Shown: piece after piece, positions 8,597-18,108 of the stretch
Layout of the letters: each line of letters opens with the position of its first letter
Position numbering within the stretch: the first letter of the stretch is position 1
Source: Persephonella atlantica
GTDB taxonomy: Bacteria > Aquificota > Aquificia > Aquificales > Hydrogenothermaceae
DNA: 64,000 nucleotides
Direction: 5' to 3'
NCBI RefSeq assembly: GCF_016617615.1
Contig: NZ_JAACYA010000001.1
Location: forward strand, 496,001-560,000
The notes under the pieces: generated by a model
Told to the model about the DNA's origin: nothing
The model's database searches: none
What the model saw: only the letters and a program-made list of their open reading frames with translations
Position numbers and translations under genes: made by a program

Positions 8597-8992
8597 ATGC
8601 TGAAGAAAGTTTCCCATCCTTTTGTGGTTCTGTCAATGGCATTTTACTTTCTGTTTCTTCATACTGCTCCTGCAGTGGCCGGCATGGTAGATTCTATCAC
8701 TTCAGAAGGTGAATCTGCTCAATCATTGAGAGAGATGGAGATAAACAAAATACAGAGAGCTCTTGAAAACGAGCTTGTAAGAGAAAAACTGCAGGCGTAT
8801 GGACTGACACCTCAGGAAGTTAACGAGAAACTTTCACAGATGTCTGACCAGCAGATACACATGCTTGCTCAGGCTTCAGATAAGGTCTTAGCAGGTGGAG
8901 ACCTCCTTGGAACTGTTATCGCTGTTCTTATCATTGTTCTTCTGATTGTTCTTATACTGAAATTACTGGGAAAAGAGATTATAATAGCATAA
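8597..8992 (+). CDS. PA2779-like envelope protein
   Basis: 131 residues: a signal peptide (1-28, ending APAVAG), an amphipathic soluble part with MEINKIQRALENE and LQAYGLTPQEVNEKL, and a C-terminal membrane helix (about 103-124). This layout matches the PA2779 family, found beside a C39-type peptidase with TPR repeats. The same neighbours follow directly here. SD AGGAGGT at 8584-8590. The family function is not established; the location suggests an inner-membrane/periplasm partner of the peptidase. Confidence 0.75.
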   Translation: MLKKVSHPFVVLSMAFYFLFLHTAPAVAGMVDSITSEGESAQSLREMEINKIQRALENELVREKLQAYGLTPQEVNEKLSQMSDQQIHMLAQASDKVLAGGDLLGTVIAVLIIVLLIVLILKLLGKEIIIA

Positions 8993-9478
8993 GTGCTGAG
9001 AATAGTTGTATTTTTCGTTTTGACGGCAGTTTCTGTTTACGGCAAAACATTAAGCGTACCTTTTGTTAAACAGCAGTCGGAATTCTGCGGGCCGGCTGCT
9101 CTCTCTTCTGTTTTTTCTTATTACGGCTTAAAAATATCTCAGGAAAAGATAGCCGAAAAAGTCTACACTCCTCAGCTAAAAGGGGCATTAATATCAGACC
9201 TTGAAAATTATGCAAAGTCCATGGGTTTTAAAACACAATTAGGTCAGGGAAATATTGAAATAATTAAAAAATACATAGATAGAAAAATTCCTGTTATTGT
9301 CCTCCTTGATTATGGTTTTTTGATGTTTACGAAACTCCATTATGTCGTGATAACAGGTTATAATGAAGATGGGTTTACTATCCATACAGGTTATGAGAAA
9401 AATAGACTGATAAAATACAGGGATTTTGAGAAATTATGGAAAAAAACAGGAAAGGCTTATTTAGCTATTTATCGCTGA
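8993..9478 (+). CDS. C39-family cysteine peptidase, secreted
   Basis: Papain-like C39 fold of 161 residues. A signal peptide (1-17) is followed by SVPFVKQQSEFCGPAALSS with the catalytic cysteine near residue 32 in a QxxxCGPA context. KLHYVVITGY holds the catalytic histidine, and the downstream acidic residue lies in the last third. GTG 8993 starts immediately after the previous stop. In proteobacterial PA2778-type proteins this domain is fused to TPR repeats; here the TPR part is a separate overlapping gene. Substrate unknown. Confidence 0.82.
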   Translation: MLRIVVFFVLTAVSVYGKTLSVPFVKQQSEFCGPAALSSVFSYYGLKISQEKIAEKVYTPQLKGALISDLENYAKSMGFKTQLGQGNIEIIKKYIDRKIPVIVLLDYGFLMFTKLHYVVITGYNEDGFTIHTGYEKNRLIKYRDFEKLWKKTGKAYLAIYR

Positions 9479-9906
9479 TATTGTTTTCAATATTTTTATA
9501 CTCCTGCTCTATGCCTAAAATAGTTGTTCTCAAAGACCCCCTATCAGCTGAAGAGCATAACAATTTAGGAGTGGCATACGAAAAAAAAGGTATTCTTGAC
9601 CTTGCAGAAAAAGAGTATAACAAAGCCATAAGGAAAAAACCTGACTGGGACATTCCATACTTTAATTTAGGTAATATTTATTATAAGAAAGGAAATCTGA
9701 AAAAAGCTCTGCAATTTTACAAAAAGGCTGTAGAACTTAACCCTGACAACACAGATGCTTTGAACAACATGGCGTATGTATATTATCTATTAAAAGATTA
9801 CAATAAAGCCTATTACTACATCAAAAAAGCCCTTTCTAAAAAATTGAAATCTGAATATCTCCAGACAATGAAAGAGATAGAGGAAAAGATTTATGAATCT
9901 GACTAA
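9436..9906 (+). CDS. TPR-repeat lipoprotein
   Basis: 156 residues. A lipoprotein signal ends in the lipobox LYSC at about residues 21-24, followed by three tetratricopeptide repeats (about 38-71, 72-105 and 106-139; for example AEEHNNLGVAYEKKG and PYFNLGNIYYKKGN). It overlaps the C39 gene by 43 bases, so most of the signal peptide is encoded inside the end of the peptidase gene. This is consistent with a split of the one-piece PA2778 architecture (C39 plus TPR). Likely an envelope scaffold for the peptidase. Confidence 0.82.
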   Translation: MEKNRKGLFSYLSLILFSIFLYSCSMPKIVVLKDPLSAEEHNNLGVAYEKKGILDLAEKEYNKAIRKKPDWDIPYFNLGNIYYKKGNLKKALQFYKKAVELNPDNTDALNNMAYVYYLLKDYNKAYYYIKKALSKKLKSEYLQTMKEIEEKIYESD

Positions 9907-10360
9907 AGGGGTTAATATTGGCTCTGTTCTGTTTGCTGGATTTGTTGCAGGATATGTGATGTATGTTGTTGACCTTGCTTTAGACGGATTTTTAGGTCTG
10001 TTTGGTAGTTACAAAATTTATAAACAGTGGCTTGTTGATGCAGAACTGTTTCCCGGTTTTGAGGACATAGCTCTTTTTTTAGGGCATCAGCTTAACGGCA
10101 TGCTCTTTGGATTTTTCTTTGCCTATCCTTATGTGTACAACAGGCTTCCCAGCAGTCTGATTTTAAAAGGCGGTTTGTTTGCAGTAATCTGGCACATTTT
10201 AGTTTTGATTGTATCTGGCATAACAGGTTTACTTGGTTCTAAATGGATGTCTGCACTGATACATATGGACGTAAGTGGACACATCACACTGTTTCTCCTC
10301 CATTTGGTGTGGGGAATTACACTTTCACTTTTTTATAAACCGCCGGAGGAAAAATTATGA
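9893..10360 (+). CDS. Membrane protein of unknown function
   Basis: 155 residues with four hydrophobic stretches (about 11-33, 57-76, 90-111 and 122-145) and conserved-looking polar residues inside them (VVDLALDGF, GHQLNGM, HMDVSGH). It overlaps the TPR gene by 14 bases and is overlapped by the next gene by 4, so it belongs to this operon. I do not recognise a family with certainty. Intramembrane His and Asp residues hint at metal or proton binding, but that is conjecture. Confidence 0.6.
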   Translation: MNLTKGVNIGSVLFAGFVAGYVMYVVDLALDGFLGLFGSYKIYKQWLVDAELFPGFEDIALFLGHQLNGMLFGFFFAYPYVYNRLPSSLILKGGLFAVIWHILVLIVSGITGLLGSKWMSALIHMDVSGHITLFLLHLVWGITLSLFYKPPEEKL

Positions 10361-10797
10361 AACTTGTTTCTGTGATAGGTGGTTCACAGATTTTACCTTC
10401 TTCCGAAGAATATTCCTTTGCTTATAAGCTTGGCAAACTTATAGCAAAAAAAGGCTGGGGAGTTGTATGTGGAGGTAAATCAGGTGTTATGGAAGCTGTA
10501 TGTAGAGGAGCAAAGGAAGAAGGGGGATTAACTGTAGGAATAATGCCTTCTTTAACAGGAGAAGATGCAAACCCTTATGTAGATATAAAGATAAATACAG
10601 GTCTTGGACACGCCAGAAATCCTATTGTTGTTGCTTCAGGAGAAATAGTGGTTGCAATAGGAGGAAATTACGGCACCCTTTCAGAGATTGCATACAGTCT
10701 GATATATGGGAAGACTGTGCTTGGTTATAAAACACATAAGATTGAAGGTGTTATTCAGATTTCTAAACCTGAAGAAGTTAAAAAATATTTAAAATAA
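10357..10797 (+). CDS. LOG-like Rossmann protein (TIGR00725 type)
   Basis: 146 residues with a SLOG/lysine-decarboxylase-like fold. VVCGGKSGVMEAVCRGA matches the PGGxGT-family GGxxGVMEA signature, and VAIGGNYGTLSEIA is the second glycine motif. Related LOG proteins release free base from nucleoside monophosphates, and TIGR00725 members are mostly uncharacterised or molybdenum-cofactor-carrier-like. Overlaps the membrane protein gene by 4 bases (ATGA). It converges on the tRNA genes. Confidence 0.78.
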   Translation: MKLVSVIGGSQILPSSEEYSFAYKLGKLIAKKGWGVVCGGKSGVMEAVCRGAKEEGGLTVGIMPSLTGEDANPYVDIKINTGLGHARNPIVVASGEIVVAIGGNYGTLSEIAYSLIYGKTVLGYKTHKIEGVIQISKPEEVKKYLK

Positions 10798-10798
10798 A

Positions 10799-10873
<75 letters not shown>

Positions 10874-10876
10874 AGA

Positions 10877-10952
10877 TGGTGAGCCGCCCGGGGGTCGAAC
10901 CCGGGACCACCGGTTTAAAAGACCGGTGCTCTACCAGCTGAGCTAGCGGCTC
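10877..10952 (-). tRNA. tRNA-Lys (anticodon TTT)
   Basis: Minus-strand cloverleaf: acceptor GAGCCGC with GCGGCTC, anticodon loop CTTTTAA, T arm CCGGG-TTCGACC-CCCGG. CCA is encoded at 10877-10879. First gene after the promoter at 10968-10996. Confidence 0.96.
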
Positions 10953-10967
10953 AACCAACAGGCAAAT

Positions 10968-10996
10968 ATTATATGCATACCACAAAATTTTGTCAA
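10968..10996 (-). promoter_or_regulatory. Consensus sigma-70 promoter of the tRNA-Lys/tRNA-Glu operon
   Basis: Minus strand: TTGACA (10991-10996), a 17-base spacer, TATAAT (10968-10973), both boxes exact. Transcription would start near 10961, about 9 bases before tRNA-Lys. Confidence 0.9.
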
Positions 10997-11073
10997 CACA
11001 GAGCAAATATTTGTGTAAGATTCCGTTTTTCCTTAAAGTTTCAGCTACAAAAAACGAAAAGTGAAAAACATAC

Positions 11074-11102
11074 TTGACATTCACAAAAAAAAATTATATT
11101 TA
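11074..11102 (+). promoter_or_regulatory. Promoter of the dksA-like/lspA operon
   Basis: TTGACA (11074-11079), a 17-base A-rich spacer, TATTTA (11097-11102). The start would fall near 11109, ahead of the GGGAGGA ribosome binding site of the dksA-like gene. Confidence 0.75.
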
Positions 11103-11133
11103 GTATGCTCATTTAAAAGCAGGGAGGACTACC

Positions 11134-11559
11134 ATGGATATTGAAAAAATCAGGGAAAATCTTCTGAAAAAAAAGGCAGAAATCCTTGAATCTTTAGCAA
11201 ACAACAACAGTGAAGACCTGAATGAAAAGTCTGGTGTGGAAGATGCAGCTGATACTGTTACTTCTGAGATGAGCAGAGAAACTCTGTATAAGCTTTCACA
11301 GGCAGAAAGGGAAACACTGTTTTATATAGATATTGCCCTGAAAAAGATAGAAAACGGAACGTACGGTGTGTGTGAAGAATGTGGAGCTCCAATAGGGGAA
11401 AAAAGATTGGAGGCTATTCCGTGGGTTAGGCTCTGTATTGACTGCAGTCAGAATGAAGAAGTGCTTAAATCCTTTTCCAACAGGTCTGATGACCTTGGAT
11501 TTTACCACATTATCCCTGGAACAATGGAAGACGAGGACACAGGAAAAATTCCAGAGTAA
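11134..11559 (+). CDS. DksA/TraR-family zinc-finger protein
   Basis: 141 residues: an N-terminal coiled coil (about 3-75), then a C4 zinc finger CEECGAPI...LCIDC (about 86-110), the layout of DksA-type proteins that enter the RNA polymerase secondary channel and act with ppGpp. The acidic coiled-coil tip (VEDAADTVTSE) matches the DksA tip region. Whether it is a true DksA or a general-stress relative is open. Strong promoter and SD precede it. Its stop TAA overlaps the lspA ATG by one base. Confidence 0.85.
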   Translation: MDIEKIRENLLKKKAEILESLANNNSEDLNEKSGVEDAADTVTSEMSRETLYKLSQAERETLFYIDIALKKIENGTYGVCEECGAPIGEKRLEAIPWVRLCIDCSQNEEVLKSFSNRSDDLGFYHIIPGTMEDEDTGKIPE

Positions 11560-12044
11560 TGGATAAAAAGTTTTTAATTTTTTTGGTAATTTCCCTCTCT
11601 GTGATAGGAATAGACCTGCTTACAAAAAAGATTATCACCGATTATCTGATTAGAAACGGAAATGTTTCTATCATTCCCGGATTCTTTGACCTTACACTTG
11701 TATGGAACAGGGGGGCAGCTTTTGGAATTTTTGGAGATGCTCCAGAATACATCAGGAAGCTAATTCTGATAGGAGCTTCTTCTGTAGCTGCTGTGGTAGC
11801 ATTCATTTATGCATACATAAAAAGCAGTAAACTCTCTTACTGGGAAATAATTTCTCTGGCTCTTATTGCAGGTGGAGCAGTAGGCAACCTTTATGACAGA
11901 ATTTTTATTGGGGCTGTAAGGGATTTCTTTGATTTTTACATAAAAAACCACCACTGGCCAGCCTTTAATATAGCAGATTCAGCTATCACGATAGGAATTG
12001 CAGGTTTTGTTGTATACGAACTATTTTTCAAGAAAAAAAACTGA
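11559..12044 (+). CDS. lspA: Lipoprotein signal peptidase (signal peptidase II)
   Basis: Inner-membrane aspartyl protease that cleaves prolipoproteins before the lipidated cysteine. 161 residues, four membrane helices. Conserved boxes: DLLTKK near the N-terminus, LVWNRGAAFG, GNLYDRI and FNIADSAI, the last two carrying the catalytic aspartates. Translationally coupled to the upstream dksA-like gene. Lipoproteins in this window (TPR protein, cupredoxin, short lipoprotein) are likely substrates. Confidence 0.97.
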   Translation: MDKKFLIFLVISLSVIGIDLLTKKIITDYLIRNGNVSIIPGFFDLTLVWNRGAAFGIFGDAPEYIRKLILIGASSVAAVVAFIYAYIKSSKLSYWEIISLALIAGGAVGNLYDRIFIGAVRDFFDFYIKNHHWPAFNIADSAITIGIAGFVVYELFFKKKN

Positions 12045-12118
12045 AATCTTCCCACAGTTTCCTATATTTATAAAACTGATATAATTAATCTGTTAATAAC
12101 GGAGGAAAAGGGTAAAAG

Positions 12119-14938
12119 ATGATTGGATATGTGTTTAAAAAGATTTTTGGAACAAAAAATGAGAGGGAAATAAAAAAGATAAGACCTATTGTAGAAAAGG
12201 TTAACCAGTTAGAAAAGCAGTTTGACCAGTTATCAAACAAGGAAATAAGAGAAAAAAGCCTGAAGCTGATTGAAAGAGTCAGGTCAGATAAACAGCTAAG
12301 TGATGCTATAACACAGGGGGAGATTGTTGATATCCTGCCTGAAGCTTTTGCTCTTGTGAAAGAAGCAGCAAAAAGAACACTGGGGCTTAGACCTTTTGAT
12401 GTTCAGCTGATCGGTGCTGTTGCTCTCCACAAGGGAAATGTGGCAGAGATGAAAACAGGTGAAGGTAAAACTCTCGTTGCATCTATATCTATATACCTTA
12501 ATGCTCTTACAGGAAAAGGTGTTCACCTTGTTACAGTCAACGATTATCTTGCAAAAAGGGATGCCGTCTGGATGGGTTCTATATACAAATTTTTAGGACT
12601 GGACGTTGGGGTTATAAACACAAACCACCAGTCTTTCATAGTAGAGTGGGTAGATGAAGAAAAATTTAATGAAGCTATAGAAAAAGATATGAGAGTATGG
12701 CCAAAAGGATATGAAGGAGAGCTTTTGCCTTCAGAGCTTTACAACATTGAAGCAAGGAAAAACTTCTTTACACATGCTGTAGAAGCAGAAAGAAGGCAGG
12801 CTTATGAAGCAGATATAACTTACGGAACAAACAACGAGTTTGGGTTTGACTATCTGAGAGACAACATGGTCTTTTCTATAGAACAGGTTGTTCAGGTAAA
12901 AGGGCATCACTATGCGATAGTTGACGAAGTTGATTCAATACTTATTGATGAAGCAAGAACACCTCTGATTATTTCAGGACCTTCAGGGGAAGACGTTTCT
13001 ATCTACTACACAGCAGATGCCTTTGTTAAAACACTTGTAAAAGATGAAGACTTTATTGTTGATGAGAAAAACAAAACAGCTGTTTTAACAGAAAAAGGAG
13101 CAGAGAAGGCAGAAAAATACTTTAATCTTGAAAACCTTTATGATCCTAAAAATATAGACATACTTCACGCTATCACCCAGTCTCTCAGAGCAAACTCTCT
13201 GTTCCACAGGGATGTTGATTATGTTGTGAAAGATGGTCAGGTAATTATTGTTGACGAGTTTACCGGCAGACTTATGCCCGGTAGAAGATGGTCTGATGGT
13301 CTCCATCAGGCAATAGAGGCAAAAGAAGGGGTAAAAATAGAAGCAGAGAACCAGACCCTTGCATCCATAACATTCCAGAACTACTTCAGAATGTACGACA
13401 AGTTAGCTGGTATGACAGGAACAGCAGAAACAGAAGCAGAAGAGTTTAAGGAGATATATGGACTTGACGTTCTTGTTATACCTACAAACAAACCTGTTAT
13501 CAGAAAGGACTACCCGGACCTTGTTTACAAAACAAAAAAAGAAAAGTTTGATGCTGCCATAAAAGAGATTGAACAGCTCCACAAACAGGGAAGACCTATA
13601 CTTGTTGGAACGGCATCTATTGAGACATCTGAGCATCTGTCGGCACTCCTGAAGAAAAAAGGCATAAAACATCACGTTCTGAACGCTAAGCACCACGAGA
13701 AGGAAGCGGAAATAATAGCGCAGGCTGGAAGAATTGGAGCTGTTACTATAGCCACAAACATGGCAGGAAGAGGAACAGACATTCTTCTTGGTGGAAACCC
13801 TGAATTTTTGGCAAAAGAGATACTGAAGAAAAAAGGTTTAACACCAGAAGAAGCAACAGAAGAACAGTTTAAAGAAGCATTAAAAGAAGCCCAGAAGATA
13901 ACAGCAGAAGAAAAGAAAAAGGTTGTTGAGCTTGGAGGACTTGCTGTAATAGGAACAGAAAGACACGAATCAAGAAGAATAGATAATCAGCTTAGAGGTA
14001 GAGCTGGAAGACAGGGAGACCCCGGTTCTTCAAGATTTTATCTTTCCCTTGAAGATGACCTTCTCAGACTGTTTGGCGGAGACAAACTAAAGAATCTGAT
14101 GGACAGACTGAAAATTCCTGATGGAGAGCCAATAGAAAGCTCAATGGTAACAAAGGCTATAGAAAATGCTCAGAAAAGAATAGAGGGTCAGAACTTCCAG
14201 ATAAGAAAGAGACTGCTTGAATTTGACGATGTAATGAACAAACAGAGACAGGTTATATACTCTCTCAGAAGAGACATATTAGAGGGAATAAATCTGAAGG
14301 AAGAGCTAAAGCAGTGGCTTTACGATGTGGGACTGTTTTACATAGATAAGTATGCTCCAGCAGAAGAATATCAGGAAAAATGGGATTTAGACGAACTGGA
14401 AAAAACATTTAAAGAATGGCTCAACATTGAGATAAAAATCCCAAGGGATAGAGAATGGGACAGAAAAGAACTTGAAGATTTTATTTTCTCTGAGGTAGAA
14501 AAGGTTTACGCCAGAAAAGAAGAATATTACGGCTCTGGCTTGATGAGAGAATTTGAAAGATACATAACACTGCAGGTTTTAGATAATCTGTGGAAGGAAC
14601 ACCTCCATCTGTTGGACAGACTGAGAGAGAGTGTTTACCTGAGGGGATACGCCCAGAGAGACCCATTAGTTGAGTATAAGAAAGAGTCGTTTAATCTGTT
14701 TGAGGACATGCTCTTTAGAATGAAACAGCATACATTAGAGTATCTTTTTAAAACAGAAATAACATCAGAAGAACAGGTTGAAGAGGAAAAGAAAAAATTA
14801 GAAGAAGAAACTCAAAAACTGTTAGAAGAAGCTCAGCTCTCAACAGAAGAAGAGGAAGCAAAGAAAAAGAAGAAAAAGAAAAAACTGATAAAATACAAAA
14901 ACAGAGTAGAAAGGAGAAAAAAGAAAAAGTCTAAATAA
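12119..14938 (+). CDS. secA: Preprotein translocase ATPase SecA
   Basis: Motor ATPase of the Sec export pathway. 939 residues. Walker [15 protein letters not shown] (about 104-112), [15 protein letters not shown] (about 270), [17 protein letters not shown] (motif VI region, about 622), and the helical scaffold region [20 protein letters not shown] (about 825-845). The C-terminus ends in a Lys-rich tail and lacks the Cys-rich SecB-binding zinc motif. SD GGAGGAAAAGGG precedes ATG 12119. An acidic insertion of about 50 residues ([19 protein letters not shown] region) lies before the ATPase core continues, as seen in some thermophile SecAs. Confidence 0.98.
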   Translation: MIGYVFKKIFGTKNEREIKKIRPIVEKVNQLEKQFDQLSNKEIREKSLKLIERVRSDKQLSDAITQGEIVDILPEAFALVKEAAKRTLGLRPFDVQLIGAVALHKGNVAEMKTGEGKTLVASISIYLNALTGKGVHLVTVNDYLAKRDAVWMGSIYKFLGLDVGVINTNHQSFIVEWVDEEKFNEAIEKDMRVWPKGYEGELLPSELYNIEARKNFFTHAVEAERRQAYEADITYGTNNEFGFDYLRDNMVFSIEQVVQVKGHHYAIVDEVDSILIDEARTPLIISGPSGEDVSIYYTADAFVKTLVKDEDFIVDEKNKTAVLTEKGAEKAEKYFNLENLYDPKNIDILHAITQSLRANSLFHRDVDYVVKDGQVIIVDEFTGRLMPGRRWSDGLHQAIEAKEGVKIEAENQTLASITFQNYFRMYDKLAGMTGTAETEAEEFKEIYGLDVLVIPTNKPVIRKDYPDLVYKTKKEKFDAAIKEIEQLHKQGRPILVGTASIETSEHLSALLKKKGIKHHVLNAKHHEKEAEIIAQAGRIGAVTIATNMAGRGTDILLGGNPEFLAKEILKKKGLTPEEATEEQFKEALKEAQKITAEEKKKVVELGGLAVIGTERHESRRIDNQLRGRAGRQGDPGSSRFYLSLEDDLLRLFGGDKLKNLMDRLKIPDGEPIESSMVTKAIENAQKRIEGQNFQIRKRLLEFDDVMNKQRQVIYSLRRDILEGINLKEELKQWLYDVGLFYIDKYAPAEEYQEKWDLDELEKTFKEWLNIEIKIPRDREWDRKELEDFIFSEVEKVYARKEEYYGSGLMREFERYITLQVLDNLWKEHLHLLDRLRESVYLRGYAQRDPLVEYKKESFNLFEDMLFRMKQHTLEYLFKTEITSEEQVEEEKKKLEEETQKLLEEAQLSTEEEEAKKKKKKKKLIKYKNRVERRKKKKSK

Positions 14939-15142
14939 CTACTCATAGGGGATTTCTTCTTCAAATCCCCACTCTTCTATCTCTTCTGTTTTCAGTCTCT
15001 CCTGCCAGCATTTTTCACAGAAGTATAACTCTTCAATGTTTGGGTCTTCGTAAACAGGAACGTTAGTAGCTCCGCATTTATAACACTCTGCATCTTTGCC
15101 GGTTTTTTTGTTTAATCTTTTTAAACTTTTTATTTTGTCCAT
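14939..15142 (-). CDS. Small zinc-ribbon protein
   Basis: 67 residues with two CxxC pairs (CYKCGAT near residue 20 and FCEKCWQ near 42) and an acidic C-terminus (EEWGFEEEIPYE). Likely a zinc-binding knuckle in a short cytoplasmic protein. It converges on secA with no spacer: its stop codon begins at the base after the secA stop. Function unknown. Confidence 0.72.
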   Translation of the reverse strand: MDKIKSLKRLNKKTGKDAECYKCGATNVPVYEDPNIEELYFCEKCWQERLKTEEIEEWGFEEEIPYE

Positions 15143-15218
15143 TTTAAACTCCCATTTTTGCTATAAAATTAATAAAAACAGGAAAGTTTATGTATGATAA
15201 ACAGCATAAGGAGGAGTT

Positions 15219-16112
15219 ATGGAAAACTTTGAGCAGATAAAGAGAGATTTTGAGTTTAGGGATGACGACGTTAGAAATATTCTGAGACTAAAACCTGTAA
15301 TGGAAAAGTACAAGGAAGAGTTCATAGAGAGATTTTATAAATTTATATTTAGGTTTCCTGAAGCAGGTAGATACCTAAAATCAGAAGAGATAGTCAAAAG
15401 GCATCAGGACAAACTTAGGGAATGGTATGATGACCTGTTTTCAGGAAGATATGATTACTCCTATTTTGCGAAGCTCTACAGAATAGGTGAAAAGCATGTG
15501 GAGATAGGACTGCCAACCCATTATGTGAATGCATCTTTTAACTTTATCAGGAGATTTTTTATAGAGAAAATAAATCAGGAATTCGGTCTTTCTGAAGAGA
15601 GAAACCAGCTTGTTGCTTCTATTGGAAAACTTTTAGACATAAATCTTGATGTTCTGACAGCAGCTTATAGGGAAGAGGAGCTCAGCCGATACCAGATAAT
15701 GTCAAAGTTTGAAAAAACCCTTTTTGTAACAGCCAAAAAGTTTTCTGAAATGCTGGATTTTGCCCTTGTAGGAGCATTGATATTAGTTTCTTTCTTTGTT
15801 TTAGGACTTTTTGTTTACGACATTTACCAGCTTGTTTTTGGTATTGTTCCGATAGATAAGGGGATACTGATGACTTTGGGAACACTCCTTGTTCTGTGGG
15901 CAGTTTCTGAGCTGATGCAGGAAGAGATTAAGCACCTGAAAGGTGGGGGCTTTGCTATTGGTGCGTTTATCGGTGTTGCCCTTGCTGCTGTAATCAGGAA
16001 AATACTTATAGTTTCCCTTTCTGCTGAAAAAGCCCTTGAACTTCTCAGTTATGGAGCTATAGTGTTAGCTCTTGGAATAGTTTACTGGCTACTGATGAAC
16101 AAAAAAGTATAA
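15219..16112 (+). CDS. Protoglobin-PsiE fusion membrane protein
   Basis: 297 residues in two parts. Residues 1-150 form a globin-coupled-sensor/protoglobin domain: FIERFYKFIF and the stretch KLYRIGEKHVEIGLPTHYVN, in which H93 fits the proximal haem histidine. Residues about 180-297 form four hydrophobic helices, beginning LVGALILVSFFVLGLFVYD, that resemble the PsiE family. The fusion suggests a membrane effector gated by O2, NO or CO binding, but PsiE function is itself poorly known. SD AAGGAGGAG at 15209-15217. The helicase gene follows 10 bases later and may be cotranscribed. Confidence 0.8.
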   Translation: MENFEQIKRDFEFRDDDVRNILRLKPVMEKYKEEFIERFYKFIFRFPEAGRYLKSEEIVKRHQDKLREWYDDLFSGRYDYSYFAKLYRIGEKHVEIGLPTHYVNASFNFIRRFFIEKINQEFGLSEERNQLVASIGKLLDINLDVLTAAYREEELSRYQIMSKFEKTLFVTAKKFSEMLDFALVGALILVSFFVLGLFVYDIYQLVFGIVPIDKGILMTLGTLLVLWAVSELMQEEIKHLKGGGFAIGAFIGVALAAVIRKILIVSLSAEKALELLSYGAIVLALGIVYWLLMNKKV

Positions 16113-16122
16113 AGGAGAGAGT

Positions 16123-18108
16123 TTGAAGCTAAAATTTAAAGACCGTTATGAATACTCCCTTTACTGGGAAAGATACGTTAACTTAGAGAGGGAAGCGGAA
16201 AAGCAGTTTCACCTTTCGGAGATAACCTCCCTGTCTGGTAAAGAGAGACAAAAAAAGGGCAGGGCTGTACTTGGACTGAAAGCTGTATTTATCGGAACAA
16301 TTGTAGGAGATTTTTTGGTTTACAGGTTTTACAGAGATGACATGCCAGACCACCAGATAAATGTGGGAGATGTAGTTTTAGTCAGTAGGAAACATCCCCT
16401 CAGAGACGGCATAGAAGGAACTGTCTTTGAAAAGGGAAAAAACTTTATAACTGTTGTGTTTTCCCAGAGACTTCCTCAAGGGAAAAAATGGAGAATAGAC
16501 CTGTTTGTTAATGACATAACATTTAAGAGGATGCTTAGCTCTTTAGAATTCTTTGAAAAAGGTTATTCCCTCTTTGATGAAAAAGTTGTTTTAGGCAGGA
16601 AAAAACCTCATTTTTGTGAAGAGGAAGTAGAGATTGAAAATAAAAAGCTGAACCAGTTTCAGAGGGAAGCAGTAAAAAGGGCTGTTTGCAGTAAAGAGCT
16701 TTTTCTGATACATGGACCTCCCGGAACAGGAAAAACAACAACACTTATTGAAGTGATAATCCAGCACATCAAAAAAGGCTACAGGATTTTAGCCACAGCA
16801 GACAGTAACACAGCAGTTGACAACATAGTAGAAGGTCTAATCAAAAGAGGAGTAAATGTAGTCAGAATAGGACATCCTGCAAGACTTAAAAAAGAGCTTT
16901 TAGATGTATCAATTGATGCAAAAGCCGAAGCCCATCCTCAGTACGCGAAAATCAGGGAAATAGAAAACAAGATAAGGAAACTGAGAAGTTATCAGGAAAA
17001 TTACAGGAAACCTACTCCTCAGCTTAGAAGAGGTCTTTCTTATGATGAGATTTTAAAGTATGCAAAAGCAGGCAAGAAAGTAAGAGGACACAGACTTGAA
17101 ACATTAAAAAGCATGGCAGAATGGATAAGGCTTCAGAAGGAAGTGCAGAAACTTATAAAACAAAAAAGAAACATAGAAGAAGAAATCTTAGACGATATTA
17201 TCCAGAATGCCGATGTTGTCTGTGCTACAAACTCAGGAGCAGGCTCAGAGTTTTTGATGGAAGACATATTTGACGTTATTTTTATAGACGAAGCCTCCCA
17301 GTCTACAGAGCCTTCCTGCCTTATCCCTTTAATCAAAGGTAAAAAAGTTGTCCTCGCAGGAGACCACAAACAGCTCCCACCAACAGTTCTGCATCCAGAT
17401 GCTAAACCTCTATCCTTTACAATGTTTGAAAGATTTATAAAGCTGTATCCTGAAAACTCATATATGCTGAAAATCCAGTATCGTATGAATGACCTTATAA
17501 AACAGTTCCCATCTGAGGAGTTTTACAACGGACAGCTTATATCAGCAGAAGAGGTAAAGGACAGAAAGCTCTCAGACATTACAGGGGAAAAAGGTTACGA
17601 CCCTATAACAGATGATACCCCTGTTGTTTTTATAGACACAGAAGGAAAGCTGTTAGAGAAGCAGAAAAAAGGAAGCCGTTCCCGTTATAATCCAGAAGAA
17701 GCAAAGATTGTTGAGCATATAGTAGAAGAACTAATAAAAATAGGCGTAAAAAAGGAAGATATAGGAATAATAACCCCTTACAAAGACCACGAGGAGTATC
17801 TGAAAAAAATTATTCAAGATGTTGAGGTAAAGACTGTTGACGGGTTTCAGGGAAGGGAAAAGGAAGTAATCATAATATCCCTTGTTCGCTCAAATCCTGA
17901 TGAAGAGATAGGGTTTTTAGACGATTTAAGAAGGCTGAATGTGGCTTTAACGAGAGCAAAAAGAAAGCTGATAGTTGTAGGAGATGCAAAGACATTGTCT
18001 TCAAACGAAACTTACAAAAAGTTTATTCAGTTTGTGTCCCAGAAAGGAGAAGTTATAAAAGCACAGGAGCTGTTAAAGGTTGATACTGAAAGGAGTATTT
18101 CTTCCTAA
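16123..18108 (+). CDS. IGHMBP2/UPF1-like superfamily 1 helicase
   Basis: 661 residues. An N-terminal beta-barrel region (about 60-150) is followed by SF1B motifs: Walker A HGPPGTGKTTT (about 195), ADSNTAVDN (Ia), DEASQSTEPS (II, about 390), AGDHKQLPPT (III), IQYRMN (IV), TVDGFQGREKEV (V) and NVALTRAKRKL (VI). Bacterial members are 5'-3' RNA/DNA helicases with no settled role; the family is common in archaea. TTG 16123 is supported by AAAGGAGAG just upstream. Intact in every motif. Confidence 0.92.
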   Translation: MKLKFKDRYEYSLYWERYVNLEREAEKQFHLSEITSLSGKERQKKGRAVLGLKAVFIGTIVGDFLVYRFYRDDMPDHQINVGDVVLVSRKHPLRDGIEGTVFEKGKNFITVVFSQRLPQGKKWRIDLFVNDITFKRMLSSLEFFEKGYSLFDEKVVLGRKKPHFCEEEVEIENKKLNQFQREAVKRAVCSKELFLIHGPPGTGKTTTLIEVIIQHIKKGYRILATADSNTAVDNIVEGLIKRGVNVVRIGHPARLKKELLDVSIDAKAEAHPQYAKIREIENKIRKLRSYQENYRKPTPQLRRGLSYDEILKYAKAGKKVRGHRLETLKSMAEWIRLQKEVQKLIKQKRNIEEEILDDIIQNADVVCATNSGAGSEFLMEDIFDVIFIDEASQSTEPSCLIPLIKGKKVVLAGDHKQLPPTVLHPDAKPLSFTMFERFIKLYPENSYMLKIQYRMNDLIKQFPSEEFYNGQLISAEEVKDRKLSDITGEKGYDPITDDTPVVFIDTEGKLLEKQKKGSRSRYNPEEAKIVEHIVEELIKIGVKKEDIGIITPYKDHEEYLKKIIQDVEVKTVDGFQGREKEVIIISLVRSNPDEEIGFLDDLRRLNVALTRAKRKLIVVGDAKTLSSNETYKKFIQFVSQKGEVIKAQELLKVDTERSISS

